Shown one piece after another: positions 35,701 to 49,866 of a stretch of 64,000 bases of DNA (within the stretch, counting starts at the first letter, position 1; the number at the start of each line of letters is the position of its first letter). The notes beneath the pieces are model-generated. The model searched no databases and was not told the origin of the DNA. It worked only from the letters and a program-made list of their open reading frames with translations. Source of the stretch: Balanoglossus misakiensis (Eukaryota > Hemichordata); the NCBI GenBank assembly GCA_040954595.2, contig CM082592.2, positions 4,898,001 to 4,962,000 of the forward strand, given 5' to 3'. The translations under genes were made by a program, and so were the position numbers.

Positions 35701-38700
35701 AACTAATTTCACTTTCTTCACTACCACGATAAAGTTGTCCACTGAAAGCAAATCTCATTGTATCCAATGGAACCTTGCCCTGGAATGTTACACAGGCACT
35801 GGGCTATCAGACAGCCGTTTAATTTTATGAGCGAACATTTCATACCGAGAGAGAATTTCAACTCTGATAAACGAATCGATCTGTGCCCTGAATGATTGAC
35901 ATGATAAATTCCTCGTCACCAAATACACGTGTAAGTTGTCATGCTGGGTATTATAATGAAACTTAAATGTTTGGGTTCATAACTTTTCCAATCTGGAATA
36001 ATCATATGTAGTGACAACATTGATGGATATGAAAGTCAGGATATTACAATGTATAATTGTATACATGTACCACACTCTTGTTTAACTTAAAACAAAGATT
36101 GTTTCAGGCATGGCCAGGATGTGACAGAGAACACCAGAAGTATTACAACATCCTTCCTGTTCTGAGGGTGAGGGACCTTGTTTGAGTATGGTTATCTTTG
36201 ATTATACTGCAAAACAAAGTGACCTACCATGTAAATGTACTAAACTGTCGAATGTGAATCTAGCTCAGCTTCAGTATTAATTTAAACATGAAATTTTTTG
36301 AACACCTGGTCAACGTCCAAACCATACGAGTAAGATTCCAATACCTATCAATCAGGCAGACAGCGTGTTGTATGTATGTAGCAACTTGTAAAAATGTAAG
36401 GAGATTCAAGTATTACAAACGAAACCTCGCTATACATGGAGATGATTTGTGGTGTGTAAATTATAAGGTTCCCTGGGGGAAAAATAAACAGTCAAATTCA
36501 TGAGATTACAAATCACAAAACTTCTCACTGTGTTTATATTATACTCTCACATTCCCGGACGAATGCGCCTAGAATTCGTTGGCTGACCTAAAATCCCAAC
36601 CACCCTCGACTTCTTGCATGGCATCGCAGGAGAGTTAGTCTAGTGCCGTATTTTGTCCGCTATGCTTCCAAAATTCTTTAATTTACGATCCTGCAATGCA
36701 ATTTTTAAATGACATTGGTAATGCCTTACTCTGATTGGATGATGAGAAATTGCCCTAATTCTCCCTGGGGCAATATGAAGAGGTCAAATGCCGTTTCTCA
36801 CTAAATAAACAAATTCCTGCTAGAATTCTCTCTACATTTACAGTCTGCTTCACTTTTCAGGTACTTGTTCTGAACTATAACTTTAGTTTGTCTCCTAAAA
36901 TTGATAAAAATTAAAAAAATATCTCTATATGACATATGAGTTAATCCTATTTTGAAACAACAAAGTATGTAGGGGGGGGGGGGCTTCAAAAAACGTGCCA
37001 CACACACACTCACACAAGATTACTTTTTTCTACTAAAAGACAACATCAGACAGGTCTGGCCTGCTCCAATAATTTTATACGCTCAAACAAGTTTCAAGTG
37101 TCTGTCGCCAGACTCCTTCACAGGACCCTATAGAGGAACACCCCTGACCCAGAACCTCACCCAAATTAAAACTTGGAAACTTTACACCAGAAAGCATCGG
37201 GACCACAATGGCTAGCGTTTCTCCCCCATAAATGAGGCCATTCTTTTCCAGCAAATTGAAAACCCCCCCTTTTTGTGAAAAGACCAACTTCTGAATAATA
37301 TTTCCTGTGTGTCGTACGATCGAGTGTCGAGATGTAGAAAGTCTGGGAAATGAGACAGACAGAGGGGACGCATCACCCACGACTGAACCAACCTATGCTG
37401 ATGTCATCAAAATGAGCTGCTCCTTAATGGTTCAAGGCGATAAAACGCTAGACTGATGACTGCAATGTCATGGGTTCAGAATGCAAACTAAGTAACCGCT
37501 GACTAACTCGACAATACTCTAGTGACTTTCCTGAGACGACTGCTGATTTTTTTTTCTTCGATGCTGACACCAGACTGGAGACTTTTCCCCCAAACGCTGT
37601 AAACAGGCCTCCAAGAAATTTATTAAACAGACTCAGGGTACCCACAAGATTTATCGCAATATCGCTTCCACACATTATGGGATGAAACTGAACTGCTGGA
37701 ATGCTGTCTTGACATACCAGGGAGACGACGGCCCTCAATACGAGAACCGAGCCCAGCGATAAGCTAAACACACCCTGGGTTGAGGACGTGGCTGTAGTTG
37801 TGGACCGACAAACAGGGGCGGTTTCACCGCTCGCGTTAATTCGGCAACTTTCGATTTTTAGAAACCTCTAGTTCAATAAACAGCATCTGGCACGTACACG
37901 TCTGGCCGTAAAGAAATCACATCACGTCGGTCTCAAGTCATAAACACGCAGTTGTACATTGTAAATGCACAGTGGCACAAGCCCGTCTGAGGAGTAAAAC
38001 CAGGCCCCCACCTACAGGAATTCTGATGTCAAACCTGGCCACTATATGCTGGTGTACAGAGCAATGAGAACAGGGAATAAAAATTAGGGCAAGTATGCGA
38101 AGCGCCTGTACATCTGTTCAGCAGCTCAACCATGGAGAGTCCACTAGCATGAGATTGAGTACACACAGTGTCCTAGCTACAATCCTTGGGATAGATCTTC
38201 TGAGGTCTTTCACACTGTCAGTTTCTACCAGGAGCAGAAGAGTAGATTTGCATGTTCCTTCCCAACAAAACAAACACTAGAATCTGTGCTACACGGTGTG
38301 TCTACCTACCGGAATGGAAGAGTTGGGTCCGTCTCTCAGAGTCCGGAGAGCTCAGGAAAAAAATAATTTACAAGGCAGAGCAGAAAAATCACACCCAATA
38401 TGGCTTCTCCGAGTACCACTAAGTTGAATGAGCAAGGGGGGACGATCACTTATATCCGGCAGACCCAGGACACCCCTACACTTGGATGTAAACTGCCAAC
38501 TACAGGAAGTGCACAATGACTTTTACATTTAACCTCTCAGGCCGGCCACAGCAATTCAGTCGCCAGGAATGCAATCGGTGGTGGAAACGCACACAGACTA
38601 CCGTCAGGGGCACCGGTTCTCTGACCTGGTGGGTGAGGGGAGTTACCGCGCGACTGTGGCACCCCCTGTGCGCACTGAAATGCCTGTAATTTTATCCCCC

Positions 38701-41700
38701 TGGCTAGTAGCTGTGATAACATGGGGCATTCCACTGGGTGAGCCTTGTGATGACTAAAAGGAAGAAATGACACGGTCAGTGGAGGTTTTTACATTCACCG
38801 CAGTGATATGCCGGGCACAGCAAAATGGGATCAACCTTCTAAGCATCCGCATCCATATATTCTTCCCACATCAGTTTCAAGTACACAATGTTGTATCACG
38901 TAGTTTGTGATCATATAATCATAAGCCTTACTAGCAATGCATTCCTTCAAAACTCAGTCTTGAGTACATCAGGAATACTTAGCAAATTGATGGTCCTCAA
39001 TCATGATTAATTTTTCATAGGTCAACAAATTTTCCAAAAACATTTCACTTTGATGATAATCCTTGACAATAAACCAAACCATAGTTGAAAGATGAGGATA
39101 CCATTTTCATCGCATAAGTACTTCAGGACATGTCCCAAGAGAAAACATATTGGAATTCTTGAAGTTGTAGATTGGCAATTAAATTCTCCAGATTTCTAAA
39201 CAATATCATTATATCTCCTCACAAACAACAAAACCATACTGAAAGTGTTGGTCATTTTTACTGGGTTCACAATTTTACCTATGAACTTTTAAGTGCTGGA
39301 TCTGGGTAACAGTCTATATTACACTTTAAATATTTGTTATTAGAAAAAAATGAATTCACACATCTGGAGATATATAAACCATGTTGTCTTTTCAAGCTCC
39401 CAGTGAGTGAGTCTCTCCAGCCATCGCGGATCTGGGAGTGGTGGTTAGTTATTAATATTCATAAAATAATTTTAATATTCATGAGGTACTTCTGTCCATG
39501 CTGTTTTCTGTGAAACGAAAACTAAGAGAATGTGCCTGGAATGCAAACAGTTGTGAAAACAAAGGAATAATTTAACATTGATGTATTCAATAATTTATAC
39601 CATAAACACAGGCTTTGATTCATGAGAACTAAACATAAAGGGATCAGTTGCCTATGATTTCTCCCATGAAAGTGAAACTGCATAAAAACATCCACGACCA
39701 TGTGCTCGTTCATGCTTCCTCAGAAGAACAGACACTGGTCAACAGAAACATACATGTACACACAAGAAAGAAACGATGATACAGACATCAAAGAATTACA
39801 ATAATTCCTACACAGTAAGATGATCTATGTGCGCCCTGCAATAACTTTTATGGCGATTTCACGACTGAAAAGTTACACACACTCAGTTAAACTCTGATTG
39901 AAAATCATGCGGGCAATATAAAATCTAACAATCTCAAATGGTGTCAATACAGGCATTGCTGAAGAGTTCTGATCACACACGGTGAGTCATACATCGACGG
40001 TCATAAAAATTCACAGTTTTTTTCTCTTATTCCTGGCCAGAACACTTAGTACTTAATTAATGACAAACAACCTAATAACCTTGTGATATTGAAAAAATCT
40101 TACAATTTCCCGTCCATTAATTTTTCTACAGATGAGCCTCTGCTTGTTTGAGAGTCACCACTGTGGATGAAATAATTTGCTTTCTCCATTAATGAATTCC
40201 GCGTTATGAATACTAATTCTTCACGAGTATTTTAATACCATTACCTCGAAGGTGACAGCATTACTTGTGCTATGATTGATGGTTTATAGAGAGAGATGCA
40301 TTATGGGACAGGATAATCTTTAGCGAGCATCAAATCAATTGCAGGCACTCTTATATACCGGATTTCTCTAACAGAAATTGGGGAAAAAACTCCCCTTTTA
40401 GATTTCTATTTCTTCAACCCAACTTTACATGTATGTTTAAAACTGACATTCATGGAAATGGTAGATTTGAATACAAAAGAACTCCCATGGTGAAAATGGC
40501 AGTCACCATTACCCCCTCGCAGATCAATCAATCACCGAATCTAATCCTTTACAAGTCCAGTGATTGGCAGTGAGAATTCTGCAATTATTTTCAAAGATGC
40601 TGCTCTGCCCCGGCCGTGTAATTGGTCACATGGGGACCATGTGTCTAAAATTACCTTCCTCCGCCAATTTAATTCAAATTAACCCCCCTCTCCTTGCAAG
40701 GATAAGTTGCTAATTTACAGAAGAAACACAGACATTAACCCTAATTTCATTTCTTCGCTTGGTCCGTCATGCGCTGATACAAAGAGAGGATAAATACTGT
40801 TTCAGACAGTGTTGAATAATTTGTTGATGTCTGGAAAGCTTTCGTCATTCATTACACTAAAATGAACTCTGTGCATCTTTAGTCTGGAACTGGACGTCAG
40901 TCCTTGAGACTTTTGACACTGTCATCTAGCCTGAAATAATATGTATGTTACACATATCGTAACAGAGGGTGTTTCTTAACTTTGTTTCTCATGATCTGAT
41001 TGGCACTTATTGTTGGCTCTCACCTCTGCAGAAAATATAATTTTTTTAAGTGCGAGCAGCCCTAATGTCTGTGCCTCATTATGCTCTCTATGGTCAAATC
41101 CGGCTTGCGTGTGATGTCACTGAACATCCTAACATCATTCTGACCACATGCTGCAGTTCCGAGCTAGGGTTCTACATCAGCAAGAATTGATCTTCCAAGT
41201 TCCAATGAAGCTGTGTTTCATACTAAAGTTGCATAGTTTAGTTTGATGTACTATTTCCCCACCCCCCTATTTTTCAACTTTTTCTGGCCAACCAACCCCT
41301 CTTGCAACAAGTCTGACGATCAGAAACAAAATAACAGTTGCACTAATTGTCATTCTTTTGATATTGATCTCAGAGCGTGATCCGTAATTGGCAAGACTTT
41401 ACAATGACAGTCAAGGCCGAACTGTATTGTGAAATTTTAACTAATGGCCCACTAATTTGACCAAAGTACACGACCACAGTTGAGATCATTTGACATAACC
41501 ACATGCACTGGCGTTCACTCAACTGCTGGCTCGTATTGTGGCTCTGATTTCACCTCGTGAACTTTGCGCGAGGCCGCGATGACTTCGCGGGAGTGTTGAG
41601 AGTTGGGGCGAGTTAATTCTGTCCGTGTTAGTGGGCGCTAGACATTCCACCACTCTTGAGACCACTTGTGCGGGAATGGGAGATAGAAAGCAACTGTTTT

Positions 41701-44594
41701 CAACGAAGGTTAGATCGATTTTGCGACGCTATCTCGCAGATGTTTCAAAGCGAGGATAACGGAGGCCAGCTTTTCGATCTTCAGTAGAAAATATGACGTG
41801 GGGTTCATTCAATCAAAATTTGAAACATAATAATTTTCATATTCAAATACGAAACTGTGAGTCTTTAAATTCTGGATTCCACTATACACACACAGGCTAC
41901 TGGTCAGTGTTAAAACAGACCGCCTACGTTTTCAATCAAGGTGTGCTCGTTAGCATGTACGTGTCCAGTGGATGATTACAAACAGGCTCGGACGCACAAA
42001 TGTTTTTCTCGTACCAAACAAAGATAAAGTTCAAGGTGACAAGGACGTACACGCAGTGCACCGCATAAAAATCTTCAGAGAAAATGCAATTGGGAGGATT
42101 TGCCGATTTTAAAGCGGAATTTTTAACTGCGGGACGCTTTCATTTGAAGCCTATCACCATTTCAAATTGATTGAGGACTGACCACTTTCTAAATCCTTCA
42201 GCTTGTCAAACAGACAACTGTGATATACACTAAAACAAATACGCTCACAGAATATTAACCGCTCTGAAATTTATCTGTGAATGAAATTACGCGGTTTCAA
42301 AGAAATGCTGGCTTGTATAAAACATGTTAGCTATTATTGTTATAGCAAGTGATACAAAAGATTACCTAACTATGGTTGTTTTTTATCAAAGAAATGAAAA
42401 TAAATACCATAATAATAACCGTACTCTTTTCTGTTGTCACTGTCAGCAGATAATTCATGTCCACACATAAAATCCAACTTACTTCCCTTAAAACATGGCA
42501 TGTCTATTGACAGTCTACACGAACAGACTACCCACACACAGCCTATAGCAGACGACAACAAATCAAAGTAAACACAGCACGTACATGTAACCACCAGTAA
42601 TTTTACTTGTACGGATTATGCAGTAGTCGTAGTCAATAACAGGACGCTTGAGTGAGCCAGTGGGTTGGTGAACCACATCACGGCATTGTGTACAGTCAAC
42701 AGTTCCAGATCAATTACTTTGGACGTATCATATCGCCCCGTCACAAAACAAAACCAAATCCCGCAAATGAAGCAAATCAAGTGGGCAGACAATGGGCTGG
42801 CTCTCAGAGGGATTTGTCCTGGCAGAATTTGTTTTTTATGTTAAAAGGAAAACAATCATCTGTGGCTGTTACTGCTACAGGCTATAAGATACTTTGCTAG
42901 GTAGTCACATTTTATCACATTTTCACACTACTTTGATATAACGTGTATATCTGTAGGTTGGTGTTGTTTTCCTGAGGCTGAACTTTGAGAACAATGCCAA
43001 GGACATTGTGTTTATTATTATTAACAGACAATATTTTTGCACATGTGCAGTTCAGAAGAATGCTTCCCTTTAAACTGTCTGTTCTCATGAAATTTCCTAC
43101 GAGCAAAATACAGGGATACAGAACCATTCATTCAGATATCCTTATATGTCAAAGGTCATTTTAATTTTTAAACTGAACAGAAAACTGAGAAGTGGAACTC
43201 GGAATTTGCGTCAAAATTATATGATTATTTTGGTAAAAATTTGCCAAATACTGCTGACCTGGCTTTTACAAGCAGGAATCTGATGAACTCATTTTCTTCA
43301 CATTCTTTTCAGGCACAATACCTGATAGATGCTGCATTCCAACGTATGCAAACATACGCATTGTTTTTCCTTCCTGTTTTTCAAAGTTTGTCTGGCACGC
43401 ATGTTTGTCAGAACTCCACAACAGTTTGCCAGTAACCTTTTACTGCAGGGAAACCAATCATTTATAAATCACACGAAAGGACTTCCCAGTCCAGTGTCAT
43501 AGAATGGTGTTTCGCTCTGACTGTTTGTGGACAACTTGGGTCTAAAGGGACAATTTCTCAACATTTATACACACAAATTTGTATAATTTCCAACTGAAAT
43601 CCACTTCTTGGTACTAAAAATGTTGATATCGCAATGGTTCAAAATAATAGTCTTCCTGGCAGACGGGGGGGGGAATAAATCGTAAATCATTTTTATGGGA
43701 AGTATCTTACCAAGTAAAGCGCTATTCTTATATGTAATGTAAGTCTTTATGAAGCCATAAAATATTCCTTGGTGCAAAGTTGGCAGAAAGTCAGGAAATA
43801 TTCTGTCAAATACACACTTGGAGAAAACCTACTACAGTACGATAAATGCAATGCAAAACAGGTGGTTATAGCTGGACTCTACAAATTGAGACTGTCCAGG
43901 GATTCTGAATAAAATTTCGTACACAAAATTTCTTCTGCTGAACTCTAAGACTGTCATAACTACTTGGATAGTGTCGAGAAGACACGCCTCCTCTCCCCTC
44001 CCCCTCCTCTCTGCGATGCTTTTGTTGACTTTAGGATGAGATTTCAGTCAGCTACTGATCAGTGAGTTAGTGTCCACCACCCCTCTCAAAAGAATCGGTC
44101 ATGAATTTTAAAGGCGCATGCAAATTGTCACTGGACCTGGAATGCTTGTGGTCAACAACCTAGACAACAATACGACCACAGTGCATTCTGGACACCTATT
44201 TATTTTGACACACCTTTGTACATGTTTTCTGTACCACAGCACGTAAATACACGGTGCTGCTGGCGAAATTCAATATGGCTGACCGTCCCCGTTCGTACCC
44301 ACTAGGGGGAAAGTCGTCGCCCAGCAAGCGCACGCTGCGACATCTGAGATCAGTTTTCGCGGCTACTTGGGCGGTTCACGGGTCAGCCACCGAGCCAACC
44401 GACCACGCGAGCCTTGTTAGTGCCCGGAATGCGAGTGACACTTTCAGCGTACCCTGCCCCGCTGATTGAGAAGACGACCCCGTGTTGGCATTCATCATGA
44501 TCGCGTACACAATCGATCAGACTTCCCGTGACTGGGGAAACACATCAGCAAGCTACAATAATCAAAAGAAACACGCCTTACCTAAATCGTCCAT
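26732..44594 (-). CDS. PXN: Paxillin, focal-adhesion LD/LIM scaffold
   Basis: Nine coding exons (minus strand): 44582–44594, 32067–32374, 30985–31324, 29920–30064, 29417–29603, 28648–28899, 28079–28252, 27471–27701, 26732–26998; phases join to 638 residues (vertebrate paxillin about 560–590). Exon 1 encodes only MDDL plus one base; exon 2 continues [12 protein letters not shown], completing LD1. LD2 is [16 protein letters not shown] (about 196–211), LD4 is [16 protein letters not shown] (316–331) and LD5 is [17 protein letters not shown] (from 380). No clear LD3. Four LIM zinc-finger domains follow, from HCAACNKAI to the ending CFVKLFG. The LD1–LD2 linker is rich in Pro, His, Gln and Tyr (possible kinase/SH2 sites such as YHSPYSQP). 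Paxillin binds FAK, vinculin and GIT/PIX at integrin adhesions. LIM3 includes [20 protein letters not shown], a close match to vertebrate paxillin. Intron 1 is 12.2 kb. Confidence 0.97.
32375..44581 (-). other. 12.2-kb first intron of paxillin
   Basis: No further coding exon is recognised. The ORFs at 33884–34273, 37075–37380, 37448–37771 and 38095–38280 lack family signatures, and several have no ATG start. A 22-base C run lies at 33296–33317 and a G run at about 36972–36983. A long first intron often carries enhancers or alternative first exons, but nothing here can be assigned as one. Confidence 0.55.
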
Positions 44595-45691
44595 GACTGT
44601 CTCTTAGCTTAGCTCCACAACACTGCGAACTTACAAGGTGATCGAAAGCCAAGCCTCTTTATATATAACACAGACCGGGAACTGCAGACAAGGTACGGAT
44701 GCGCGTGAAATAGATTGGTGCACACCCTTAACGCGAAGTCACGTGATCGCCTTCTCTTGCGCGCACATCAGGTGACCTCGAAGTGTTTTTACCTGGCCTT
44801 GTATCATGTATATTGCATTGCCTTGTCAAGTTCTCTTGACGATCTTACATGCATCGTGTTTAAAATAATATCTATTGAATGGCATGGCGATGAATTTGGA
44901 TGTGCAGACGTTTTGTGCTTTCCCTAATCTGCAGATCCAAGGTTATTACCATGTATAGGATTTGAAATAATGTGAATGACTAACACATGTTTCCTGGCAA
45001 CCGCATGACAATTTTAATGGGCAACTTCGCGTCGGCTGAATCAATAGCAGCTTCAGTTTCAATTTGTCGAGTGTCGTCTGCTAATTTACTTACTTCCCGG
45101 TCTAAGATTTTTTCGTCCACAGTTTTCCTTCATCTTTTTTTGCTGAATTTTAATGGAGAGAAACCGAACTTTATGAATTAGTCAGTAAATTCACTTTACT
45201 AAACTTTCATGTATGAATGAATAGAGTAACAACGGTGCATCCTCCGGCCTCCAAGATTGTGATTTGCTTTTTGTAGTACAGACCTGGCCCCACGACATTT
45301 GAGAGATGTTTAAGATTCCGATTTCATCATTAATTATTTTTTCCACTCAGGAAATTCACAGGAATGTTTTTGCAATAGACAAGCTTTAGCGGAACTTACA
45401 ATACGGAACTTACATATGAGATGTGTGCCACGCCCACCACTGACTCCAACATTATGCTGATTTTGCACTGCAGTCGAGAATGAACATCAGCAACCTCTGA
45501 CATGATGACACCTTGAGCAAGTTTTTATTCACATATTGTAAATAGGCTCTGAGGGTGTTCAAAAATAACACTAGACTATACATGTATCAATTTTGGACAA
45601 CTTTCAGTTGATTTATTAAGGTTCCATTATTGTAAATAATACAAGCTGAAATGAAATAAATAGTAACATTTTGAATGCCCTTCTTGTTAAA
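44595..45691. other. Paxillin promoter side and ARMC5 3' region
   Basis: Both neighbours are on the minus strand, so the right end should hold the ARMC5 3' UTR (a minus-strand AATAAA candidate is near 45525) and the left end the paxillin 5' UTR and promoter. Just upstream of the paxillin ATG is AGCTTAGCTCCACAACACTG with no clear core element; TATATAA occurs at about 44660–44668. No other gene seen. Confidence 0.45.
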
Positions 45692-48600
45692 TTACAACTG
45701 CCTTTCTATAAGGTATAATATGTTATTGAAAGCTGAATCACCGCTCCTGCACTGAGAAAGTTCTTTCAGGGCAGCTTTCCTTGTTGACAAGTCCGTTTCT
45801 TCAGTCAGTATGAACTGAATACACTCGTCTTGGAGTTTAACACAGTGATATGTGCAGCAGTATTCGTACAGTGGAACGATGCTTGAGAAGTCGAAATGGT
45901 GAGCGACCACTTCGTCGTGTACGAGCTCCAACATCTCCGGCAGCATGAAGCGGTCCGACGCCGCGAGAACGTCCAACACCAAATGCTCCGTGCCGTCCAC
46001 GAGTTGCCTCATCCTCCGGCAGTTGCCAAGGCGACAGCCGTGCAGGTAGTGGACGGTGAAGAGGAACGCCTGGTGGGGCACCTCGTTGATCGCGACCACC
46101 GACTGCTGCGATTCGGCGTAGCTCCCGGACAGCATGGCCGCGAAGACCGCCGAGGCAGCGGCCACCCGCTCCCGGTTGGCCGCTATCCTTGGCCCGTCTC
46201 CGACCGCAAAGTGAACGTCACTCACACAGTCTTGCTGACAATACAAACAACTATCCAGAGTCTGACTGGCGTGCACGTCACTCGAAACACCGCCTCCTTC
46301 ATCAGCCGAAGTGGTTTCATTTCTGTTTCTGGACGATGAGGGCAGCCTTTCTGACGACGGCGAAGCTATGCCCAGATCAACAGCAAGGCGAGAGAGAGCA
46401 TCTACTGCCATGGTTAGCATTTCTTCTGTTCTATGAAGGGGTAAGCTGTGGATTATCGAAAACAGGACCCCTATAGCATTGTATTCAAGCAGCATCTTCT
46501 TCCTAAGATCTGAATTCCTGTAAATGAACAATAAAACGTGTCATTTACATGTTGTCAGTTCCCTCTTTATATTAAACCTTACCATAGAAAACAATGGGTG
46601 TGGACTGAACCATGGTGGTGAAAGGGTTAATGTTGCCATGGTAGCAAGTGACATTAGAAAATTGTTGGTTACTTTTATGATGGTAATTCCTCTGGCGAGT
46701 GAAGGGAACTGATCCATAAGTCTGATGGACTTTAAACCAAATACTAAACTGATGTTCCTGTCCATCCCTACTTCTGGGCTATCAGGATTGTTGGTATGAT
46801 GTCATCCACAAGAGGCTTTCATCTGGGCAATTATAAACTATAGGGTCTCTCTCTCCAAAGCTAATGAAGGAATTTTAATTAAAGTACATGTATCACAGAA
46901 AAAAATGTGGCATTGTTCACCTGTAGATGAATGGCACTGCTATAGCAGCAGACCTCTGCTCGCGATGACTACCAGCCAACAGCAAGTGGGCAACCACTCC
47001 TTGTCCGTACGGTGTCTCCCCCTGTATGCTCAGGTTCTTCAGCAGGGGCCCGGCGTACTTCAGACACCCTGCTTGGTCTTCCTTGCTCTCCTGGGACAAT
47101 TCCCCCTCCATACCACCTTGCAAAACTCTATCAGGGGTCCCCGTCACATCGTTGGTGGATTTCGCCAAGAGGATGTGTATCAGCGAAGGGGCGTGATTGA
47201 CCACCATGTGCTCAAAGCAGAGGGGGTTTCTGATCAGTCTTGTCAGGATACGAACAGCCCTGTTGCCTATGTTTGATGTGCTGACGACGTATTTCAAGAG
47301 GGATTTCAAGCAGTCCTTGGTCACGAGGACGTTACTGGGATTCTCCATTTGAGACAACCGCGATAAGAACAGAAGTATGTTATATTCTAGTCCTTTTGGT
47401 TCTGGGCACTCGACGTTCGTTTTGGTTATAGCCGTGCGCAGATTGGCGAAGTCACTATCTGGGAAAATGGAGCTTCTATTACTGTCAGAGTTCTCTTCAC
47501 TGTTCTGTGGTAGATCGCCTGATGTTCTGTTGGTAACCCCAGTATCGGAACTAGTGTCAGAGTCTGAGGCTTGTCTGTCCTGAGCTGACAGTAACGGCTC
47601 AGCTGAAGGCAAACCGCTGGGACCTGCTTCGTGTGTCTCCTCCTCGAACTCGTCGTCCGGTTCTTCAGTCGGATGGATCGGGGACATCTCCGGCAGGAAC
47701 CCCGGCTCGCTGGAGTCCGAGTACATGGAGAACACGCTGCCTTGCGGCGACCACCGGGGCGAGAGCGCGTACGGCGGGGAGTAGCTGTAGGACGGACTGG
47801 CGTACTGGGCCATGGCATCGGAGGTGTCGCTGGCTGGCGACAGATACGGCGAGAAGCTCCTGGAGGTGCTCGGATTATTTGGGGTCTCCTGGGATGTTCC
47901 TGACGCAAAACCCGTGCAGACTTGTCTCATGCACTGTGGCGTCGCTAACAGATTACTAACTTTGACGCTCGGTCCCGCCTTCCCCTCATCACACAAGCTT
48001 GATTCATTAGCAGAACAGGCAGTTTCATTTTGAACACATTCATCTTTTGTGAGGTCCCTTTCAACCGACGACGTCCTCTGACTTTTACTCCTGCTATCCG
48101 ATGTGCTCGAATCTGAACCATCCGCGTTTGAGTCCGGGGAGGTTTCCCGCTTGTCAGATCCTAGCGCTTTGTGCAGATGGATCAACAGAACAGTCACCAC
48201 GTCGTTCGTAAGCATCGTCTCAAGGCTCTTGTCGTCGTACACGAAGTTCAGAAACGACGCAATGATCGTCTCGTGGTGGGTGGAGTACTCGTCGAGCCTC
48301 AGCATCTCGACCATCAGCGCCACTCCTCCCAGCTCGCGGATTTTCACCCGGTTCACGGCCTCTCGGGCGCACACGCACAGCAGCTGGACGGACAGCGGGG
48401 CGGTGCTGGTTTTCCGTCGGATGTCGTTGATGAACGCTCGGATCCCGCCGGCCGACCCCACGGCCGGTCGCATTATGCCGTGCGCCATCAAATTGAACAA
48501 CGCCAGCACGGCATTCTCCCTGATGACAGTCCTCGCGTGGGTCGCAAGGTCGACCAAAGCGGACACCGCATCGGCCTCGATGACTTGTCTGACGCAGTTC

Positions 48601-49866
48601 AGATCGCAGTTCTTCGTCACTTCCGACAGAGCCCTAACACTGGCACCGACGACGCCCGAGTGCTTCGAACCGAGCAACTCGGCCATGGGTTGTATTCCTT
48701 CCGCCTCGATGACAGCCTCCCTGTGTTTCGCCGTCTTGGACAGATGTCGCAGTGCCCTGATGACGCTTTGGCGGCACTCATCGTCGCGGGTGTTCTTCAG
48801 CAAGCTCACCAAAGTGGTCAAGACTTCTCCCTGCTGGTGGATGATCTCCGCAATGTCGGCATCAATTGCTAGGTTGGCTAACGTTCTCGAAGCTCGATTC
48901 AGGATACTGGTTTGCTTTAACGCCTTCAGGATGGAAACTGTGGAGAAAAGACAGAATTTCAAAATACTATACTCTACCCATTCTTCTTAAATTTTAGTAC
49001 TCCGTGGGATAAAGCTAAGTGCAATAGTCATAAATATGTTGCCTTATGCATTTATGTAAAAAAAGTAAAATTAAACAAAGATTAATTCTAGAAAAATGAT
49101 TTAATACATACCGATATGCGATATTCCTTGAAGTTGTTTTACCTAGTACATGGAAAGAAAAGACATGATTAAGTTAGTTCACATATACCAAACTGAACTG
49201 GTCATTCACAGAAAAGGTATGGTACATGCATTGATGTACATAATTTTTTTTAAATGTTGCAAGAAAAAGTTTTGTGACTGGAAGTTAGATGGGAAAGTGT
49301 GCACCTTATCCAGCAAACTCGCACCTTGTGGCCTGGTACAGCCTCCCAGTCGGCCCGAATAATAACGCTTCTCTTGGAAGTTGGATAGCGAAGATGACGA
49401 GGACGATTGCCCCCCCCCCCCCCCCCCCCCGGTCCGTACGACTACAGCTGTGTTGCACCGCCCACCCACGGCCGTCCGGTTCCAACCCCAAAGACTCGTG
49501 GTGTTGGCAGTACAGACAATGCCAATGGGGTGAGAAGCGGCCCAAATGACAGGTAGCAATAACCTGAGACATTTCTAATGAAACCAAACCCCTTTCGCCG
49601 TTTACCTGCTTTCGTGTCTTCTCCTCCAGACAACAGTTTGCAAGGATGCTCAGCGAGACGTCAACAATTCGCTCGTTTGGCATACTTATCAGATACAGTA
49701 AAGGCTTCAAGCCGCCTAGTCTTCGAAATTCTTCCACCCCATCCGATCGTCTAATAAATTCACTTCTAATTCTTGTCAGTGAATCCAGCACAATCTTTGC
49801 AGGTTGGCCAGGTTTTAATCGCGAAATTAAATTCTTCAGCGAAGAAATATCGCCAGCAGACGCCAT
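45692..49866 (-). CDS. ARMC5: Armadillo repeat- and BTB-containing protein 5
   Basis: Four coding exons (minus strand): 49606–49866, 49112–49142, 46921–48937, 45692–46517; phases join to 1044 residues (human ARMC5 is 935). The second exon is a 31-nt micro-exon encoding VKQLQGISHI plus one base. Residues about 10–360 are armadillo helical repeats (RTLANLAID, RQSVIRALRHLS, VGASVRALSEVTKN, RENAVLALFNLMAHG). A disordered Ser-rich stretch follows (about 360–610), then further ARM-like helices. The C-terminal exon has a BTB domain from about residue 860 (VSDVHFAVGDGPRIAANRER) with a BACK-like helical end. ARMC5 acts as a CUL3 substrate adaptor, known for ubiquitination of RNA polymerase II subunit RPB1, and is linked to adrenal tumours in people. 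It is divergent with the transposase-fusion gene, the two ATGs being 101 bp apart. The MITE-like repeat copy is in its last intron. Confidence 0.92.
46575..46631. mobile_element. Partial copy of the TTAACCC MITE-like element
   Basis: 57 bp match 1191–1247 with one difference and end in the same GGTGAAAGGGTTAA terminus (46617–46630). Weaker similarity extends left (GTTCCCTCTTTA against GTTCCTTCTTTA), but the left TIR is not recognisable. It lies in the last intron of ARMC5. Confidence 0.7.
49410..49430. repeat. 21-base homopolymeric C run in ARMC5 intron 1
   Basis: An uninterrupted C run (G run on the transcribed ARMC5 strand) about 175 bp downstream of the exon 1 donor. Length may be a sequencing or assembly estimate. 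Confidence 0.9.

Noticed and set aside
37075-37771. Two minus-strand ORFs of about 100 codons in paxillin intron 1
   Set aside because: Same strand as paxillin but no LD or LIM similarity, and no consistent splice sites in phase with the flanking exons.
48103-48990. 295-codon plus-strand ORF opposite ARMC5
   Set aside because: Antisense shadow of the GC-rich ARMC5 exon 3, whose minus-strand translation is clearly armadillo repeats.
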